The notes: a model not told the origin generated them from the letters alone. A stretch of 64,000 bases of DNA from Tautonia marina (GCF_009177065.1 NZ_WEZF01000004.1:62001-126000); one strand, 5' to 3'. Positions 17,619-26,645 are shown, counted from the stretch's first letter. Translations and numbers: made by a program.

Positions 17619-19076
17619 TCAGGCGATGATGTCGTGCACGATCCGACCATGAACATCGGTCAGGCGGAAGTCTCGACCGGCGTAACGGTAAGTGAACTGT
17701 TCGTGGTCGAAGCCGAGCAACGCGAGCATTGTCGCATGAAGGTCATGAATATGAACGGGATTTTCAACCGCCTTGAACCCGAACTCATCGGTCGCGCCGT
17801 GAACGTACCCCCCCTTGACCCCGCCACCGGCCAGCCACATGGTGAACCCATAGTGATTGTGGTCGCGGCCATTCATCTTGCCGGCGTTGGCTCCGGGGGT
17901 GGGCAACTCGACGGTTGGGGTCCGGCCAAACTCTCCTCCCCAGATCACCAGGGTTTCGTCAAGCATCCCCCGTTCCTTGAGGTCTTTGAGCAAGGCGGCG
18001 ATGGGCCGGTCGCACTGACCAGCGAGACGGCGGTGGCCTTGCTCGATGTCGTCGTGATTGTCCCAGGGCTGTCCGTTGCCGTGGTACACCTGCAGATAAC
18101 GAACCCCTCGCTCAAGCAACCGCCGCGCGATGAGCAACTGTCTGCCGTGAACCCCTTCACCATAACGCTGTCGGACATGCTCCGGCTCTTGCGAGACATC
18201 AAACGCATCGGCTGCCTCCGATTGCATCCGGAAAGCCAGCTCGAACGACTGGATGCGAGCCTCCAGCTCGGAGTCACGCTGTCGGCGTTCGAGATGCTGC
18301 TGATTCAGCTTTGACAGCAGGTCAAGTTGAGCCCGCTGCGCAGGAGTCGCGAGCCGATCATTCTTGATATATTCGATCAGTTTATCGAGACTCGTGTGAT
18401 TCGAATCAATATGCGTTCCTTGATAAATTCCGGGCAGAAACGCCGATTTCCAGTTCGAGGACTCGGCAATCGGATACCCACCCGGACAAAGGACCACAAA
18501 ACCGGGCAAATTTTGATTCTCGGTCCCCAGACCGTAGAGTACCCAGGAACCGACGCTCGGACGCGGCAAGCGCGCGTCTCCGCAATTCATGAGCATCAAG
18601 GATGGCTCATGATTCGGCACGTCCGCCTGCATCGATCGAATGACACAAATATCATCGATACACTCGGCGACATTCGAGAACAGCTCGCTCACCTCGATCC
18701 CGCTCTCGCCATGTTTCTTGAACTTGAACGGCGATCCAAGAGCTGCTCCGGTTCGGCGCTCGGTTCGAAGATTTTCGGTCGGCAGTTCTTTCCCGGCATA
18801 TCGGGAGAGCATCGGCTTGGGGTCAAACGTATCAACCTGAGAAGGACCACCATTCATGAACAGATGAATCACTCGTTTGGCGCGAGGAGCCATCGGCGGA
18901 GACTTCGGCGCAAGCGATGATCGAACGGAGTCATCGGCACTTGCCGGGCGTGTAAACACTCCCGAGTCGGTCATCAGGCTGCCAAGGGCCAACGCTCCGA
19001 ACCCCATGCCGGACCGGCAGAGAAGTTCACGACGAGTCACAGGAAGGTTCGCCAGGTTCGGTCGATCGTGCGGCAT
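17619..19076 (-). CDS. DUF1501 protein, exported, sulfatase-like fold
   Basis: The protein (485 residues) starts with a Tat-like leader: VTRRELLCRSGMGFGALALGSL. It carries the typical DUF1501 markers: HLFMNGGPSQVDTFDPKP, GKELPTE, WGGEFGRTPT and NHYGFTMWLAGGGVKGGYVHG with TDEFG. DUF1501 proteins resemble alkaline-phosphatase/sulfatase folds and are numerous in planctomycetes, paired with PSCyt proteins. Their biochemical role is not established. An AAGGGAG ribosome site lies 9 bases before the ATG at 19076. The DUF1549/DUF1553 gene is 53 bases upstream with a hairpin in between. I infer that both proteins work together in periplasmic or surface carbohydrate processing. Confidence 0.9.
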   Translation of the reverse strand: MPHDRPNLANLPVTRRELLCRSGMGFGALALGSLMTDSGVFTRPASADDSVRSSLAPKSPPMAPRAKRVIHLFMNGGPSQVDTFDPKPMLSRYAGKELPTENLRTERRTGAALGSPFKFKKHGESGIEVSELFSNVAECIDDICVIRSMQADVPNHEPSLMLMNCGDARLPRPSVGSWVLYGLGTENQNLPGFVVLCPGGYPIAESSNWKSAFLPGIYQGTHIDSNHTSLDKLIEYIKNDRLATPAQRAQLDLLSKLNQQHLERRQRDSELEARIQSFELAFRMQSEAADAFDVSQEPEHVRQRYGEGVHGRQLLIARRLLERGVRYLQVYHGNGQPWDNHDDIEQGHRRLAGQCDRPIAALLKDLKERGMLDETLVIWGGEFGRTPTVELPTPGANAGKMNGRDHNHYGFTMWLAGGGVKGGYVHGATDEFGFKAVENPVHIHDLHATMLALLGFDHEQFTYRYAGRDFRLTDVHGRIVHDIIA

Positions 19077-19094
19077 CGGTCCGTGCTCCCTTCA

Positions 19095-19114
19095 GGGCCG
19101 TGGGAATACGGCCC
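19095..19114 (-). repeat. Intercistronic hairpin between DUF1549 and DUF1501 genes
   Basis: GGGCCG (19095-19100) and CGGCCC (19109-19114) form a 6-bp perfect stem with an 8-base loop. It lies 15 bases after the DUF1549 stop and just before the ribosome site of DUF1501. There is no U-run, so it more likely modulates mRNA decay or downstream expression than ends transcription. Confidence 0.45.
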
Positions 19115-19129
19115 GTTCTATCGCTTCAA

Positions 19130-22100
19130 TTAATCGATGTACAAAAACTCGTTTGTCATAAGCAATGCCTGGGCATACTGTTCCTCTGGTGTCGGAGGAG
19201 CAATGGCGGGGCCGTGGAAGTCCGACCGAGAATCCCAGGTGGCTTGCGATCCGTCCGAGGTTTCGAGCGTGACCACGGGCGACCATTCAAACGAATCATG
19301 ATTCGTGGTTTCCAGGCAATCGACGACGAAGTCGACAACCTCACCGGCGTGCACCTCGAACGAAGGGACAACGGTTCGGGATCGGCCGTCATGTGCCACC
19401 CATTCCCCGAGTAAACCCGACGACTCGGAGACAATCCGACCCCGCACACCATCCCCGTTGGAGTTGCGATGAACCAGTCGGCCTTCGATTCGGACGATTC
19501 CCGTCTCTGGTGCGGTCCAGCGACGAATGGCTGCCTGATCGGGACCATTGCCGACGTGGCCACCTTCGGCCTTCAGGTTCAGGTAGCCACCCTCGGGATG
19601 CGGGAACTCTGCTCCGAATTGCCAGGCGTTTCCCGTCCAGTGAGGGAGGTCCTGATACTGAATCACACGCTGAGAATCCTCATCGAAGCGTCCAAAACCG
19701 TAGCTCCATTGCGATTGGAGCGGTTCGGCCATCGTGCCTGGGTTGTTCAGGAATCGCTCGCCGAGTTCCAGTTCAGAAGGTTCAGGGAGCCGCCCATACA
19801 GCAATTGATACATCCGTCGAATGCGATCGGTAGACTCGTCCGAGGCGGCCTCGTCTCGGCATCGGTCGGCGAGCGCCCGAGCCTGCTTGGCCATGAACGG
19901 GCTGTTCATCAGGAACAGAGCCTGCTGCGGCACAATCGTCTGGGGCCGATTGGGGTTCGAAACCTCCGTGCTGGCGAAGTCGAACGTCCGATAAACCCCA
20001 TCGAGGAAGGTGCGGTCAATCATCGAATAGAGCGTGCGCCGGGTGCCGTCCGGGACGGACGGGGACGGGCTTGGCCGACCACCGAAGCGAGCATCCAGCC
20101 TCCCGGAGACGGCGAGCATGGCGTCTCGCATCGGTTCCAGTTCCAGCCGTTTCCGATTCTGCCGCCATAGCAGGCGATTCTCAGGATCGATCGCGGTGGC
20201 CTCGGGACGATCGAGACTTACCTGACGGTAGGATCGAGAGTTGAGAATCAACCGGTGCATCTCCTTGATCGACCATCCGCGTTTCACAAACTGAGAGGCC
20301 AGGAAGTCGAGTAATTCTGGATGCGTCGGCACGTCGCTCCGAGTTCCGAAATCGCTCGGAGTTCCGACGATCGGCTGGCCAAAGTGGTGCATCCAGATAC
20401 GGTTCACCATGACCCGAGCCGTCAGGGGGTTGCTCGGATCGGCGATCTTTTGCGCCAGTTCCAGACGACCACTTCCCTGGCTGAACGGCCGGCGATCGTC
20501 ACCTTCGAGCAACTGGAGGAATTGCCTGGGAACCTCAGGGCCGCGGTTTCCCGGGTTCCCTCGGACGAAAATGACGGGCTCGCGGGGTTTCTCGGTGTCC
20601 ACCATCACCATGGCCCGGGGAGGGGCTCCGGGATGGTTGACCTGAAGTTCCTCGGCTTTTCGTTCGAGGTTCCGCTGCTCATTCCGCTCATCCCGTTCGA
20701 GCAGGCGCTGGGCTTCGTCGATCGAGGCGACGGCCAGTGCACCCGACTCCGGCAGGAACAGGGCATCAAGAGCGGATCGGCCGGGCTGATCCGTCTCTCC
20801 TTCGGATCGGTCAGAAAACGCCTGGGCATAACGCTCGATCACCTCGGCAAACGTGGCCGGTGGTGCCGGTTGTACGAGTGCGGCCTTGATGATCGGATTA
20901 ACTTCAAGCGCTGTGTTTGAGCTCAATGACTCAAGCATTTGCGCGGCGTTATCTGCGAACGATTCGGGTGGCAAGGTGGCCAATGCGTGCCAGGGGGCGA
21001 GGATCGGGTCGGTGCTCGGGTCGGACTGTTCTACCATCGTTGTCCACTTGTCGAGAAAGGCACCAAGTCGTCGAGGGGGAAGTTCTCGCGCTCGGGCTTC
21101 TCGGTCGATGGCATTGTCGTCTCGTCTCCGCCCCGCCGAGCCGAGCTCACCGGTCGACTGGATCACATGGGTCGCCTCCAAATACGATCGGCTTCGCCGT
21201 TGGAAATCCGAGTTGATCTCATCCCGTTTGGAACGAAGAAACGTCTCGATCGCAGCCTCACGCTCACGGAGTTGCCTGAGAAAATCGTCTCGCTCAGGAC
21301 CCTTCGAATCGACCAATTCCGTGATGAGCGGTAAGGTGTCGGGCTCGGTCGAGCTGTTCAAGACACCATAGAGCGAATAGTAGTCGGCAGTAGGGATCGG
21401 ATCATACTTGTGATCGTGACATCGTGCGCAGGAGACGGTCAGCCCCATCAATCCCCGGCTAATGACGTCGATGCGATCATCGATCATGTCGTGCGTATTG
21501 TTCAGAAAGCGCTGACCGACCGTGAGATATCCCATTGCGGCGAGGGCCGGATCACCGGGAGGGAGATCGAGCTGATCGGCGGCGAGTTGTTCGAGGATGA
21601 AACGATCGAAGGGCTTATCCTCGTTGAACGATCGAACCACGTAATCGCGATAGGTGTAGGCATAAGGATATCGCCGTTCTTCCGTGAACACATACCCTTT
21701 TGTGTCTGCGTAGCGGGCGACGTCGAGCCAATGTCGTCCCCACCGCTCGCCGTAGTGGGGATTGGCAAGCAGTCGATCAACGACGTCGGCAAACGCTTCA
21801 TCGTCGGACCTCGGGTCCTGAAGAAATGCTTCGACCTCATCGGGGGTCGGAGGTAGGCCGATCAGGTCGAAGGTGACGCGCCGGAGCAAGGTTCGCCGAT
21901 CGGCCGAAGGCGAGGGAGTGATCCCCTCGTCATCGAGGCGTTTTCGGAGAAATGCATCGACCGGTGTGGCAATCCACGAAGGGTCGGAGACCTCTGGCGG
22001 GGCAGGATCGGTCCTTGCCTGAAACGCCCAGTGGGTCGTCGAGGCGTCGGCGACGACTTCAGGGGTGGGAATGGTGGCGTCGTCGGGCCAGGGCATTCCC

Positions 22101-22504
22101 ATCTGGACCCATCGCTCAAACGCGCCGATCACCTCGTCGGCAAGTTTCTGGTCGGGGGGCATCTTCAGTTCGGAGTCGTGCCGCAGGACGTCCAGTAAGG
22201 GACTCACCGCGGGGTCGTCGAGATAAACAGCTGGCCCTTCGATCAACCCACCCTCAAGGATTGCCGATCGCGAATCGAGGCGGAGCCCCGATGTCTGTTT
22301 TCGCGCTCCGTGGCAAGACAGACACTGCTCGGCCAACACCGGACGGATCCGTTCCTCAAAGAAGCTCAGGGCTTCCGGCGGCCAATCCGTGGTACGATCC
22401 TCCTGGGCACAGGAGACTTGGGGTGAGACGACCGCCAGAACGGCCGAGAGCCAGACCCCTGCGGTCGTCACGATCCAGGTTCGGAATGGTCCGGTCGCCA
22501 GCAT
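19130..22504 (-). CDS. PSCyt1-DUF1549-DUF1553 protein with C-terminal beta-domain insertion
   Basis: The signal peptide (WIVTTAGVWLSAVLAVVS) leads to a PSCyt1 cytochrome-like segment with Cys61-x2-Cys64-His65, then DUF1549 (PVDAFLRKRLDDEG; LIGLPPTPDEVEAFL) and a second haem-type CARCH. DUF1553 follows (NPLTARVMVNRIWMHHFGQP). The protein is 1124 residues, about 300 longer than the paralogue in this window. Much of the excess is about 170 residues of beta-rich sequence (YQDLPHWTGNAWQFGAEFP through VDFVVDCLETTNHDSFEW) placed between the DUF1553 helix LELGERFLNNPG and the normal ending LLMTNEFLYID. It could be a carbohydrate-binding-like module. The ATG at 22504 is chosen for its signal peptide; a TTG at 22597 is unlikely. 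Promoter at 22639-22668. Confidence 0.85.
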   Translation of the reverse strand: MLATGPFRTWIVTTAGVWLSAVLAVVSPQVSCAQEDRTTDWPPEALSFFEERIRPVLAEQCLSCHGARKQTSGLRLDSRSAILEGGLIEGPAVYLDDPAVSPLLDVLRHDSELKMPPDQKLADEVIGAFERWVQMGMPWPDDATIPTPEVVADASTTHWAFQARTDPAPPEVSDPSWIATPVDAFLRKRLDDEGITPSPSADRRTLLRRVTFDLIGLPPTPDEVEAFLQDPRSDDEAFADVVDRLLANPHYGERWGRHWLDVARYADTKGYVFTEERRYPYAYTYRDYVVRSFNEDKPFDRFILEQLAADQLDLPPGDPALAAMGYLTVGQRFLNNTHDMIDDRIDVISRGLMGLTVSCARCHDHKYDPIPTADYYSLYGVLNSSTEPDTLPLITELVDSKGPERDDFLRQLREREAAIETFLRSKRDEINSDFQRRSRSYLEATHVIQSTGELGSAGRRRDDNAIDREARARELPPRRLGAFLDKWTTMVEQSDPSTDPILAPWHALATLPPESFADNAAQMLESLSSNTALEVNPIIKAALVQPAPPATFAEVIERYAQAFSDRSEGETDQPGRSALDALFLPESGALAVASIDEAQRLLERDERNEQRNLERKAEELQVNHPGAPPRAMVMVDTEKPREPVIFVRGNPGNRGPEVPRQFLQLLEGDDRRPFSQGSGRLELAQKIADPSNPLTARVMVNRIWMHHFGQPIVGTPSDFGTRSDVPTHPELLDFLASQFVKRGWSIKEMHRLILNSRSYRQVSLDRPEATAIDPENRLLWRQNRKRLELEPMRDAMLAVSGRLDARFGGRPSPSPSVPDGTRRTLYSMIDRTFLDGVYRTFDFASTEVSNPNRPQTIVPQQALFLMNSPFMAKQARALADRCRDEAASDESTDRIRRMYQLLYGRLPEPSELELGERFLNNPGTMAEPLQSQWSYGFGRFDEDSQRVIQYQDLPHWTGNAWQFGAEFPHPEGGYLNLKAEGGHVGNGPDQAAIRRWTAPETGIVRIEGRLVHRNSNGDGVRGRIVSESSGLLGEWVAHDGRSRTVVPSFEVHAGEVVDFVVDCLETTNHDSFEWSPVVTLETSDGSQATWDSRSDFHGPAIAPPTPEEQYAQALLMTNEFLYID

Positions 22505-22638
22505 TGAGGCTAATGCTCCAGAAAACTGAAGAAACGGAAGGAATGGGGCTCTCGGCCCCTTGAGAGATCCAGGATGCTCTCCCAGACCGGCAAGCAACGT
22601 CGGCCTCAGGCAGCCAATGATCCCAAAAAACTTAACAA

Positions 22639-22668
22639 ATTATTGAACATGCTCCCCCCTGAGATCAA
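22639..22668 (-). promoter_or_regulatory. Candidate promoter for the DUF1549-DUF1501 unit
   Basis: On the minus strand TTGATC (22663-22668) and AATAAT (22639-22644) are 18 bases apart, in an AT-rich patch of GC-rich DNA. The leader to the ATG at 22504 would be about 130 bases. Confidence 0.4.
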
Positions 22669-22876
22669 GGGAATGTCTCCAGACGGTGAATGCCTGCCAA
22701 TCACTCGGTGGGTCCATGCCGGTTGGTGGGAGCGGCTTGAAGCACCGTTCGGTGTCCGCGATTTCGCCAGCACTTCTTCCGAGAGAGCCTCCCCGACTGG
22801 TGATCCTCCGGTGGGCCCTTGTACGTTCACCGATTGTCCGCTAAATCGTTCGATGACGTGAGGCGTTTCTTGCGGT

Positions 22877-22905
22877 TTCGCACCGGCGAGAGTTCGTCCT
22901 ACAAT
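22877..22905 (+). promoter_or_regulatory. Promoter candidate for the DUF1080 gene
   Basis: TTCGCA (22877-22882) and TACAAT (22900-22905) are 17 bases apart, and transcription would begin near 22912, 25 bases before the ATG at 22937. The -10 box matches consensus at five of six positions. Confidence 0.5.
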
Positions 22906-22936
22906 CCCTCGATTCTTTTCGAACCACGAGAGACAG

Positions 22937-23614
22937 ATGACCAAATTTTGCTCAACCCTGACTGTCCTGACCACAGCGCTGATCCTCAGTGGCGGAACTC
23001 TTGCTTCCGCAGGTGTTTCCGAGGATCAAGAAGGATTTCACGATCTTTTTAATGGAAAAGACCTGACCGGTTGGTTTGGTGCAACCGACGGTTATGCGGT
23101 TGAGGACGGTATCCTGTACTGCATTCAGGGAAGCGGCGGAAAGCTCTACACCGAAGAGGAATACGACGATTTTGTGTTCCGATTTGAATTCAAATTGACT
23201 CCCGGCTCGAACAATGGCATCGGCTTGCGGGCATCGACGGAAGGCGATCCGGCCTTCTCCGCGATGGAAATTCAAATCCTTGACAATACGGCTGAGAAAT
23301 ATTCCAATCTCGCCCCATACCAGTATCATGGATCAATCTATGGTGTCGTTCCGGCCAAGCGAGGATTTCTCCGCCCGGTCGGCGAATGGAACGAGCAGGA
23401 AATTTCCTGTATCGGCAATCGGATTCGTATTGTGCTGAACGGAGAGACCATTGTTGACGCTGATATTGCGGAAGCTTCGAAGGATGGAACGCTTGATAAG
23501 CGAGAGCATCCGGGGTTGAAGCGTCGATCAGGTTATCTCGCATTGCTCGGTCATGGTGACCGAGTCGATTTTCGAAATCTCAAAATTAAGCGGGTTGATG
23601 TCACAAACCCCTGA
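22937..23614 (+). CDS. DUF1080 (3-keto-disaccharide hydrolase-like) exported protein
   Basis: A 225-residue protein with a signal peptide (LTVLTTALILSGGTLASAG) and one DUF1080 domain. Markers are FHDLFNGKDLTGWFG, DFVFRFEFKLTPGSNNGIGLR and QILDNTAEKYSNLAPYQYHGSIYG. The fold is a concanavalin-like beta-sandwich. Some family members hydrolyse 3-keto-glycosides, but most planctomycete copies are untested. It is expected in the periplasm or on the cell surface. A promoter candidate is 32 bases upstream of the start (22877-22905), and a hairpin overlaps the stop. It stands divergently from the DUF1549 gene, so the two share an intergenic control region. Confidence 0.9.
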   Translation: MTKFCSTLTVLTTALILSGGTLASAGVSEDQEGFHDLFNGKDLTGWFGATDGYAVEDGILYCIQGSGGKLYTEEEYDDFVFRFEFKLTPGSNNGIGLRASTEGDPAFSAMEIQILDNTAEKYSNLAPYQYHGSIYGVVPAKRGFLRPVGEWNEQEISCIGNRIRIVLNGETIVDADIAEASKDGTLDKREHPGLKRRSGYLALLGHGDRVDFRNLKIKRVDVTNP

Positions 23615-23636
23615 GTCGCAGAGTATCCCCAGGGTT
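23606..23636 (+). terminator. Hairpin across the DUF1080 stop codon
   Basis: AACCC-C-TG (23606-23613) pairs with CAGGGTT (23630-23636), with one bulged C. The TGA stop at 23612-23614 lies within the structure. The tail is not U-rich. It is a plausible transcript-end stem-loop. Confidence 0.35.
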
Positions 23637-23698
23637 CCCGCCTGTATTTGTTGGAATTGCCGGGCGGGTGCGGCTCAGGAACTCCGGAGAACCCGGTT

Positions 23699-25177
23699 AT
23701 GGCCCCGCCGCACAACCCCGGAGGACCCGGCAGGGAGCGCCTTGCTCCTGCCGGGTGGATGGTGAGACTCCTGGGGTGGTGTGCCCCGGTGCTGGGAGCC
23801 TCGCTCGTTCTGACTCTCGGTTCTCTTTGGATACTGACACCGACCGAGGCGTGGATCCTTTCCAGAACAGAACGGATCGTCGTCATCGGTGGCCTTATGG
23901 TCGTGGTCGTCGGGTTGATGATCTGCCTGCAGGTGCGGGTGTACCGGTCAGCTCGTCGGCTCCAGGCGACCGAGCAATCGCTCCGATTCCTTTCCGATGC
24001 CCTGCTCCAGGCCCATCGGGAGATGGAACACTATCGCGAGTCGGAGCAGGCCCTTCGAGATGCCGACCGATCCAAGGATGAATTTCTGGCAACGCTCTGC
24101 CATGAGTTGCGCAACCCGCTCGCTGCCATTGATCACGCCGGCGAATTATTGATCGATCTGGATGATGACCAGGAACAGCGTGAGTGGGCAGTCCGGATCA
24201 TCCGAAATCAGACCCGACAACTTGCCCTGCTGATCGATGATTTGCTCGACCTTTCACGGATTGCCAAGGGAACTCTGACCTTAAACCTCCGTCCTGCGTC
24301 GCTCGCCCACCTCGTTCGATCGGCGGTCGATGCGGCTCGATCATTTCTGGAAGATGCCCACCAGAGGGTGGTTTTTCAGATCAGTGATGAGCCGATGTGG
24401 GTCGAAGTCGATCCGTCTCGAATTCAGCAGGTATTGATTAACTTGCTCTCGAATGCCTGCCGTTATTCCGATCCAGGAAAGTCGATCACGATTTCCGTTC
24501 AAGCCAGTAAAACTGAGGTTGTCTTCTCGGTCAAGGATCAAGGCATCGGAATCGACCCCGCGTTGATGCCCCGGATTTTCGGCATGTTCATCCGGGGAGA
24601 CGCGGCCCGCGATCGCTCCCCCTCGGGGCTCGGGATCGGGCTTCGATTGGTCAAGCTCATCGTCGAGCGCCACGGGGGCACGATTCTCGCTCGGAGTGAC
24701 GGAATCGGTCACGGCAGCGAATTTGAAATCCGATTGCCGAAGATTGCGTCCCCCCCTCATCTCTCGACCGCCTCGAATCCTGAGCTTTCTGCGACCTTGC
24801 CTCGGTTACTCCTCGTCGACGATAACCGGCCCATGGTCGAAGCCCTGCGTTTGCTCTTGCAACGCGAGGGTCATGAGGTTCGAATCGCTCGAACCGGCCG
24901 AGACGCGATCGAAGCGGTGGCGATCGAACGTCCGGATGTCATCCTCCTCGACCTCGAATTACCGGATACCGACGGAATTGAACTCGCTCAGGCAATTCGG
25001 TCGAACGACCACTCCAGCTGTCCCCCCATCATTGCCCTGACCGGATCAGGACGACCCGTCGATCTCGAAGGCTTGCAGCAGGCAGGAATCCGGGTTTTGA
25101 TCCAGAAACCTGTGCGGATTGATGAACTCCGCGAAACGCTCGCGCGTATTTCACGCGAAGGGGCCGGAACCCTCTAG
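23699..25177 (+). CDS. Membrane hybrid histidine kinase with C-terminal receiver
   Basis: The 492-residue product has two membrane helices (about 23-46 and 58-78), a coiled-coil linker, a HisKA helix with phosphoaccepting His135 in LCHELRNPLAAI, then a HATPase domain with its N-box (INLLSNACRY), a G1-type DQGIGI and a GLGIGLRLVKLI motif. A receiver domain occupies the C-terminus (LLLVDDNRPMVEA; LLDLELPDTDG; KPVR). The extracytoplasmic part is tiny, so sensing may involve the membrane itself. The start is uncertain: ATG 23699 includes the polar leader, ATG 23759 lies just before the first helix, and a TTG at 23648 also opens the frame. No partner regulator is adjacent. Confidence 0.85.
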   Translation: MAPPHNPGGPGRERLAPAGWMVRLLGWCAPVLGASLVLTLGSLWILTPTEAWILSRTERIVVIGGLMVVVVGLMICLQVRVYRSARRLQATEQSLRFLSDALLQAHREMEHYRESEQALRDADRSKDEFLATLCHELRNPLAAIDHAGELLIDLDDDQEQREWAVRIIRNQTRQLALLIDDLLDLSRIAKGTLTLNLRPASLAHLVRSAVDAARSFLEDAHQRVVFQISDEPMWVEVDPSRIQQVLINLLSNACRYSDPGKSITISVQASKTEVVFSVKDQGIGIDPALMPRIFGMFIRGDAARDRSPSGLGIGLRLVKLIVERHGGTILARSDGIGHGSEFEIRLPKIASPPHLSTASNPELSATLPRLLLVDDNRPMVEALRLLLQREGHEVRIARTGRDAIEAVAIERPDVILLDLELPDTDGIELAQAIRSNDHSSCPPIIALTGSGRPVDLEGLQQAGIRVLIQKPVRIDELRETLARISREGAGTL

Positions 25178-25231
25178 CCAACAAGGCTGAAAAGGGCTCC
25201 GTAAGACGATTGAGCCGCTCAGAGCCTTCGC

Positions 25232-26065
25232 TCAGTGCGAGAGAAATACTGCGGCCTTGCTGTCTTTCAGTACAGATCGAGTGGTCGAACCAAGGAAAAA
25301 TTCCCGGAGTGTCGACTTTCCGTAAGCCCCCATCACCAGCAGATCGGCTTCGGTCTTCCCGAGATGCTCCAGAATGACCTCGGCGGGACCGTGGTCAGAC
25401 GCCAACGTGATGGGTGTCGCCTTCAACCCATGGAAACTGAGATACTCGATGGCACGATCCGCTTTCCGAGCGGCTTCGACCTTGTCCGGACCGACTGTCA
25501 AGACCCGGATCGTCTGGCCTTCCCCAAGTCCTGTGCCCCGGAAGGCTTGCAACGCTCGTGCCGCTTGCACACTGCCGTCGTAAGCGATCAGGACCGACTT
25601 GCGCTCCTCGTCGAGGCGTTCGGGGGCGGCCACCACCGGCCTCGGGTTCTCGGTCAGCACCCGCCGAAGGGTATCGTCGGCAGCGTCTTGCCAGCCAAAC
25701 CGAAAGTGAGTCCGCTGGCCCATGATAATCAGATCATAACGCTGTGCTTCGATCACAATGCGCTCGTGGGGAGTGCCGATGTCTTCCAGAGGCTTGAACG
25801 ACACGTCTGCCTCGACACAGCGCAAGGCGGCACGCTCCAGGGTCCGCTCGACCTCTCGACGAACGTCCTCGGTGAGTCGTTCGTTGATTTGTCGGAAGTA
25901 AACCTCGCCCAGCCAGGTTTCTTCAGCACCGTGAATCCCAGGTTCATCAATCACACCAAGGCCCACGAGCAAAGCATTGAACCGCTTGGCCCATCGAAGT
26001 CCGAGTTCCAGCGCGGCGTCACCGTGCTCGCTGCCGTCCAGTCCAACCAGCAAACTCTTAAGCAT
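25232..26065 (-). CDS. Universal stress protein with two UspA domains
   Basis: A 277-residue tandem UspA protein. Domain 1 begins MLKSLLVGLDGSEHGDAA. Domain 2 (about residue 140 onwards) has SVLIAYDGSVQAARAL and the ATP-type signature in DLLVMGAYGKSTLREFFLGSTTRSV. The first domain shows a related DLIIMGQRT. Such proteins bind ATP or protect the cell under starvation and oxidative stress. The ATG at 26065 is used; the frame extends to 26107 without a ribosome site. It lies downstream of a small gene at 26144-26413 with a hairpin between them, and the two are probably co-transcribed from the promoter at 26653-26682. Confidence 0.9.
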   Translation of the reverse strand: MLKSLLVGLDGSEHGDAALELGLRWAKRFNALLVGLGVIDEPGIHGAEETWLGEVYFRQINERLTEDVRREVERTLERAALRCVEADVSFKPLEDIGTPHERIVIEAQRYDLIIMGQRTHFRFGWQDAADDTLRRVLTENPRPVVAAPERLDEERKSVLIAYDGSVQAARALQAFRGTGLGEGQTIRVLTVGPDKVEAARKADRAIEYLSFHGLKATPITLASDHGPAEVILEHLGKTEADLLVMGAYGKSTLREFFLGSTTRSVLKDSKAAVFLSH

Positions 26066-26115
26066 CGTGCAAACTCCGAAAGAGTTCGGGAACACTGGTC
26101 CCCGCATTGCGGTGG

Positions 26116-26144
26116 AACGTCTGGCTCAGACGAGCCAATACGTT
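26116..26144 (-). terminator. Hairpin after the 89-aa gene, before the UspA gene
   Basis: TGGCTC (26122-26127) and GAGCCA (26132-26137) form a perfect 6-bp stem with a 4-base loop. Outer arms AACGT and ACGTT add five pairs. It begins at the stop codon at 26144. No U-tract follows, so it is more likely an intercistronic stem than a strict terminator. Confidence 0.4.
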
Positions 26145-26413
26145 CAGGCAGGAGCATCTTCATTCTGATCGATTTCGCGAAGGAAGGCCCGGAGATCAGC
26201 CATCGCTTCCTCAATGGATTGCCGATGACTGGGATCACCCGCGCTGTCCAGATTCTTCTCGAAGAGATTCAGAAGTTGACGAGCCGCCATCGCCGGAGTT
26301 TCCCCCGGCGACCAGTTTTCCGGAAAATCGCGATGGTAGATGCAGATGTGAGCGCCCCCGTGTGCTTCACAGGGACCCTCCGAAACGATGACTCGACTCT
26401 GAATGCTCATCAT
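26144..26413 (-). CDS. Small hypothetical protein, 89 aa
   Basis: A short acidic protein beginning MMSIQSRVIVSEGPCEAHGG with an aromatic segment (ICIYHRDFPENWSPGE) and a helical C-terminal half (SIEEAMADLRAFLREIDQNEDAPA). No membrane segment, signal peptide or known motif is visible. The start is at an ATG following GGGAGA at a good distance; an earlier frame extension to 26536 has no start signal. It sits between the candidate small RNA or attenuator (26556-26645) and the UspA gene, so its expression may be controlled by that leader. The function is unknown. Confidence 0.55.
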   Translation of the reverse strand: MMSIQSRVIVSEGPCEAHGGAHICIYHRDFPENWSPGETPAMAARQLLNLFEKNLDSAGDPSHRQSIEEAMADLRAFLREIDQNEDAPA

Positions 26414-26555
26414 GGGAGGAGTCTCCCATTCGATCGCCTTGAAACTTGTGGCCGGAGTGGTCCGCTTGGTTTCACGACGAAGACGCGATGGAGAAGAGAG
26501 GGGGTACAACGACGGTCGAGTTCTGGCGTTCGGCACTTACCCTCGGCTGACGGAT

Positions 26556-26602
26556 AAAAAAACCCCGAGCCTGTGCATCACGACCATGACACAGGACGGG
26601 GG
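26556..26602 (-). terminator. Canonical Rho-independent terminator
   Basis: Minus-strand reading: stem arms 26597-26602/26563-26567 and 26590-26595/26570-26575, two paired blocks with one short internal loop, then extra CAT/ATG pairing within the loop, and a run of seven U (26556-26562) after the hairpin. This is the clearest terminator in the window. No minus-strand gene ends here, so it terminates the short transcript from 26653-26682. Confidence 0.8.
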
Positions 26603-26645
26603 CTGACTCAGCCGGGAACACACGACCCGCCATGAGTCGAATGCT
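26556..26645 (-). ncRNA. Candidate small RNA or attenuating leader, about 90 nt
   Basis: A promoter with good spacing (26653-26682) and a strong U-tailed terminator (26556-26602) enclose about 90 bases. In between, GACTCA (26605-26610) pairs with TGAGTC (26633-26638), and inside it CGGG (26613-26616) pairs with CCCG (26626-26629), giving a second stem-loop. Two hairpins then form an RNA of typical regulatory size. The next gene on this strand starts 143 bases downstream at 26413, so read-through would make this a leader that controls the 89-aa gene and UspA. Either a free small RNA or an attenuator fits. A frame from 26654 could encode a short peptide, but it has no ribosome site. Confidence 0.5.

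Larger units (their letters stand above)
22505..22936. other. Divergent intergenic region
   Basis: These 432 bases separate the DUF1549 gene (minus) from the DUF1080 gene (plus). They hold two promoter candidates (22639-22668 minus and 22877-22905 plus) and an AT-rich patch at 22624-22650. No credible gene is seen; the open frames here are low-complexity and lack ribosome sites. Confidence 0.55.

Noticed and set aside
16397-17629. Plus-strand 410-codon frame opposite the GH-like gene
   Set aside because: It is complementary to a gene with signal peptide and GH-like motifs, and has no ribosome site or family match.
22606-22974. Minus-strand 122-codon frame in the DUF1549/DUF1080 gap
   Set aside because: It covers both promoter candidates, lacks a ribosome site and overlaps the start of the DUF1080 gene.
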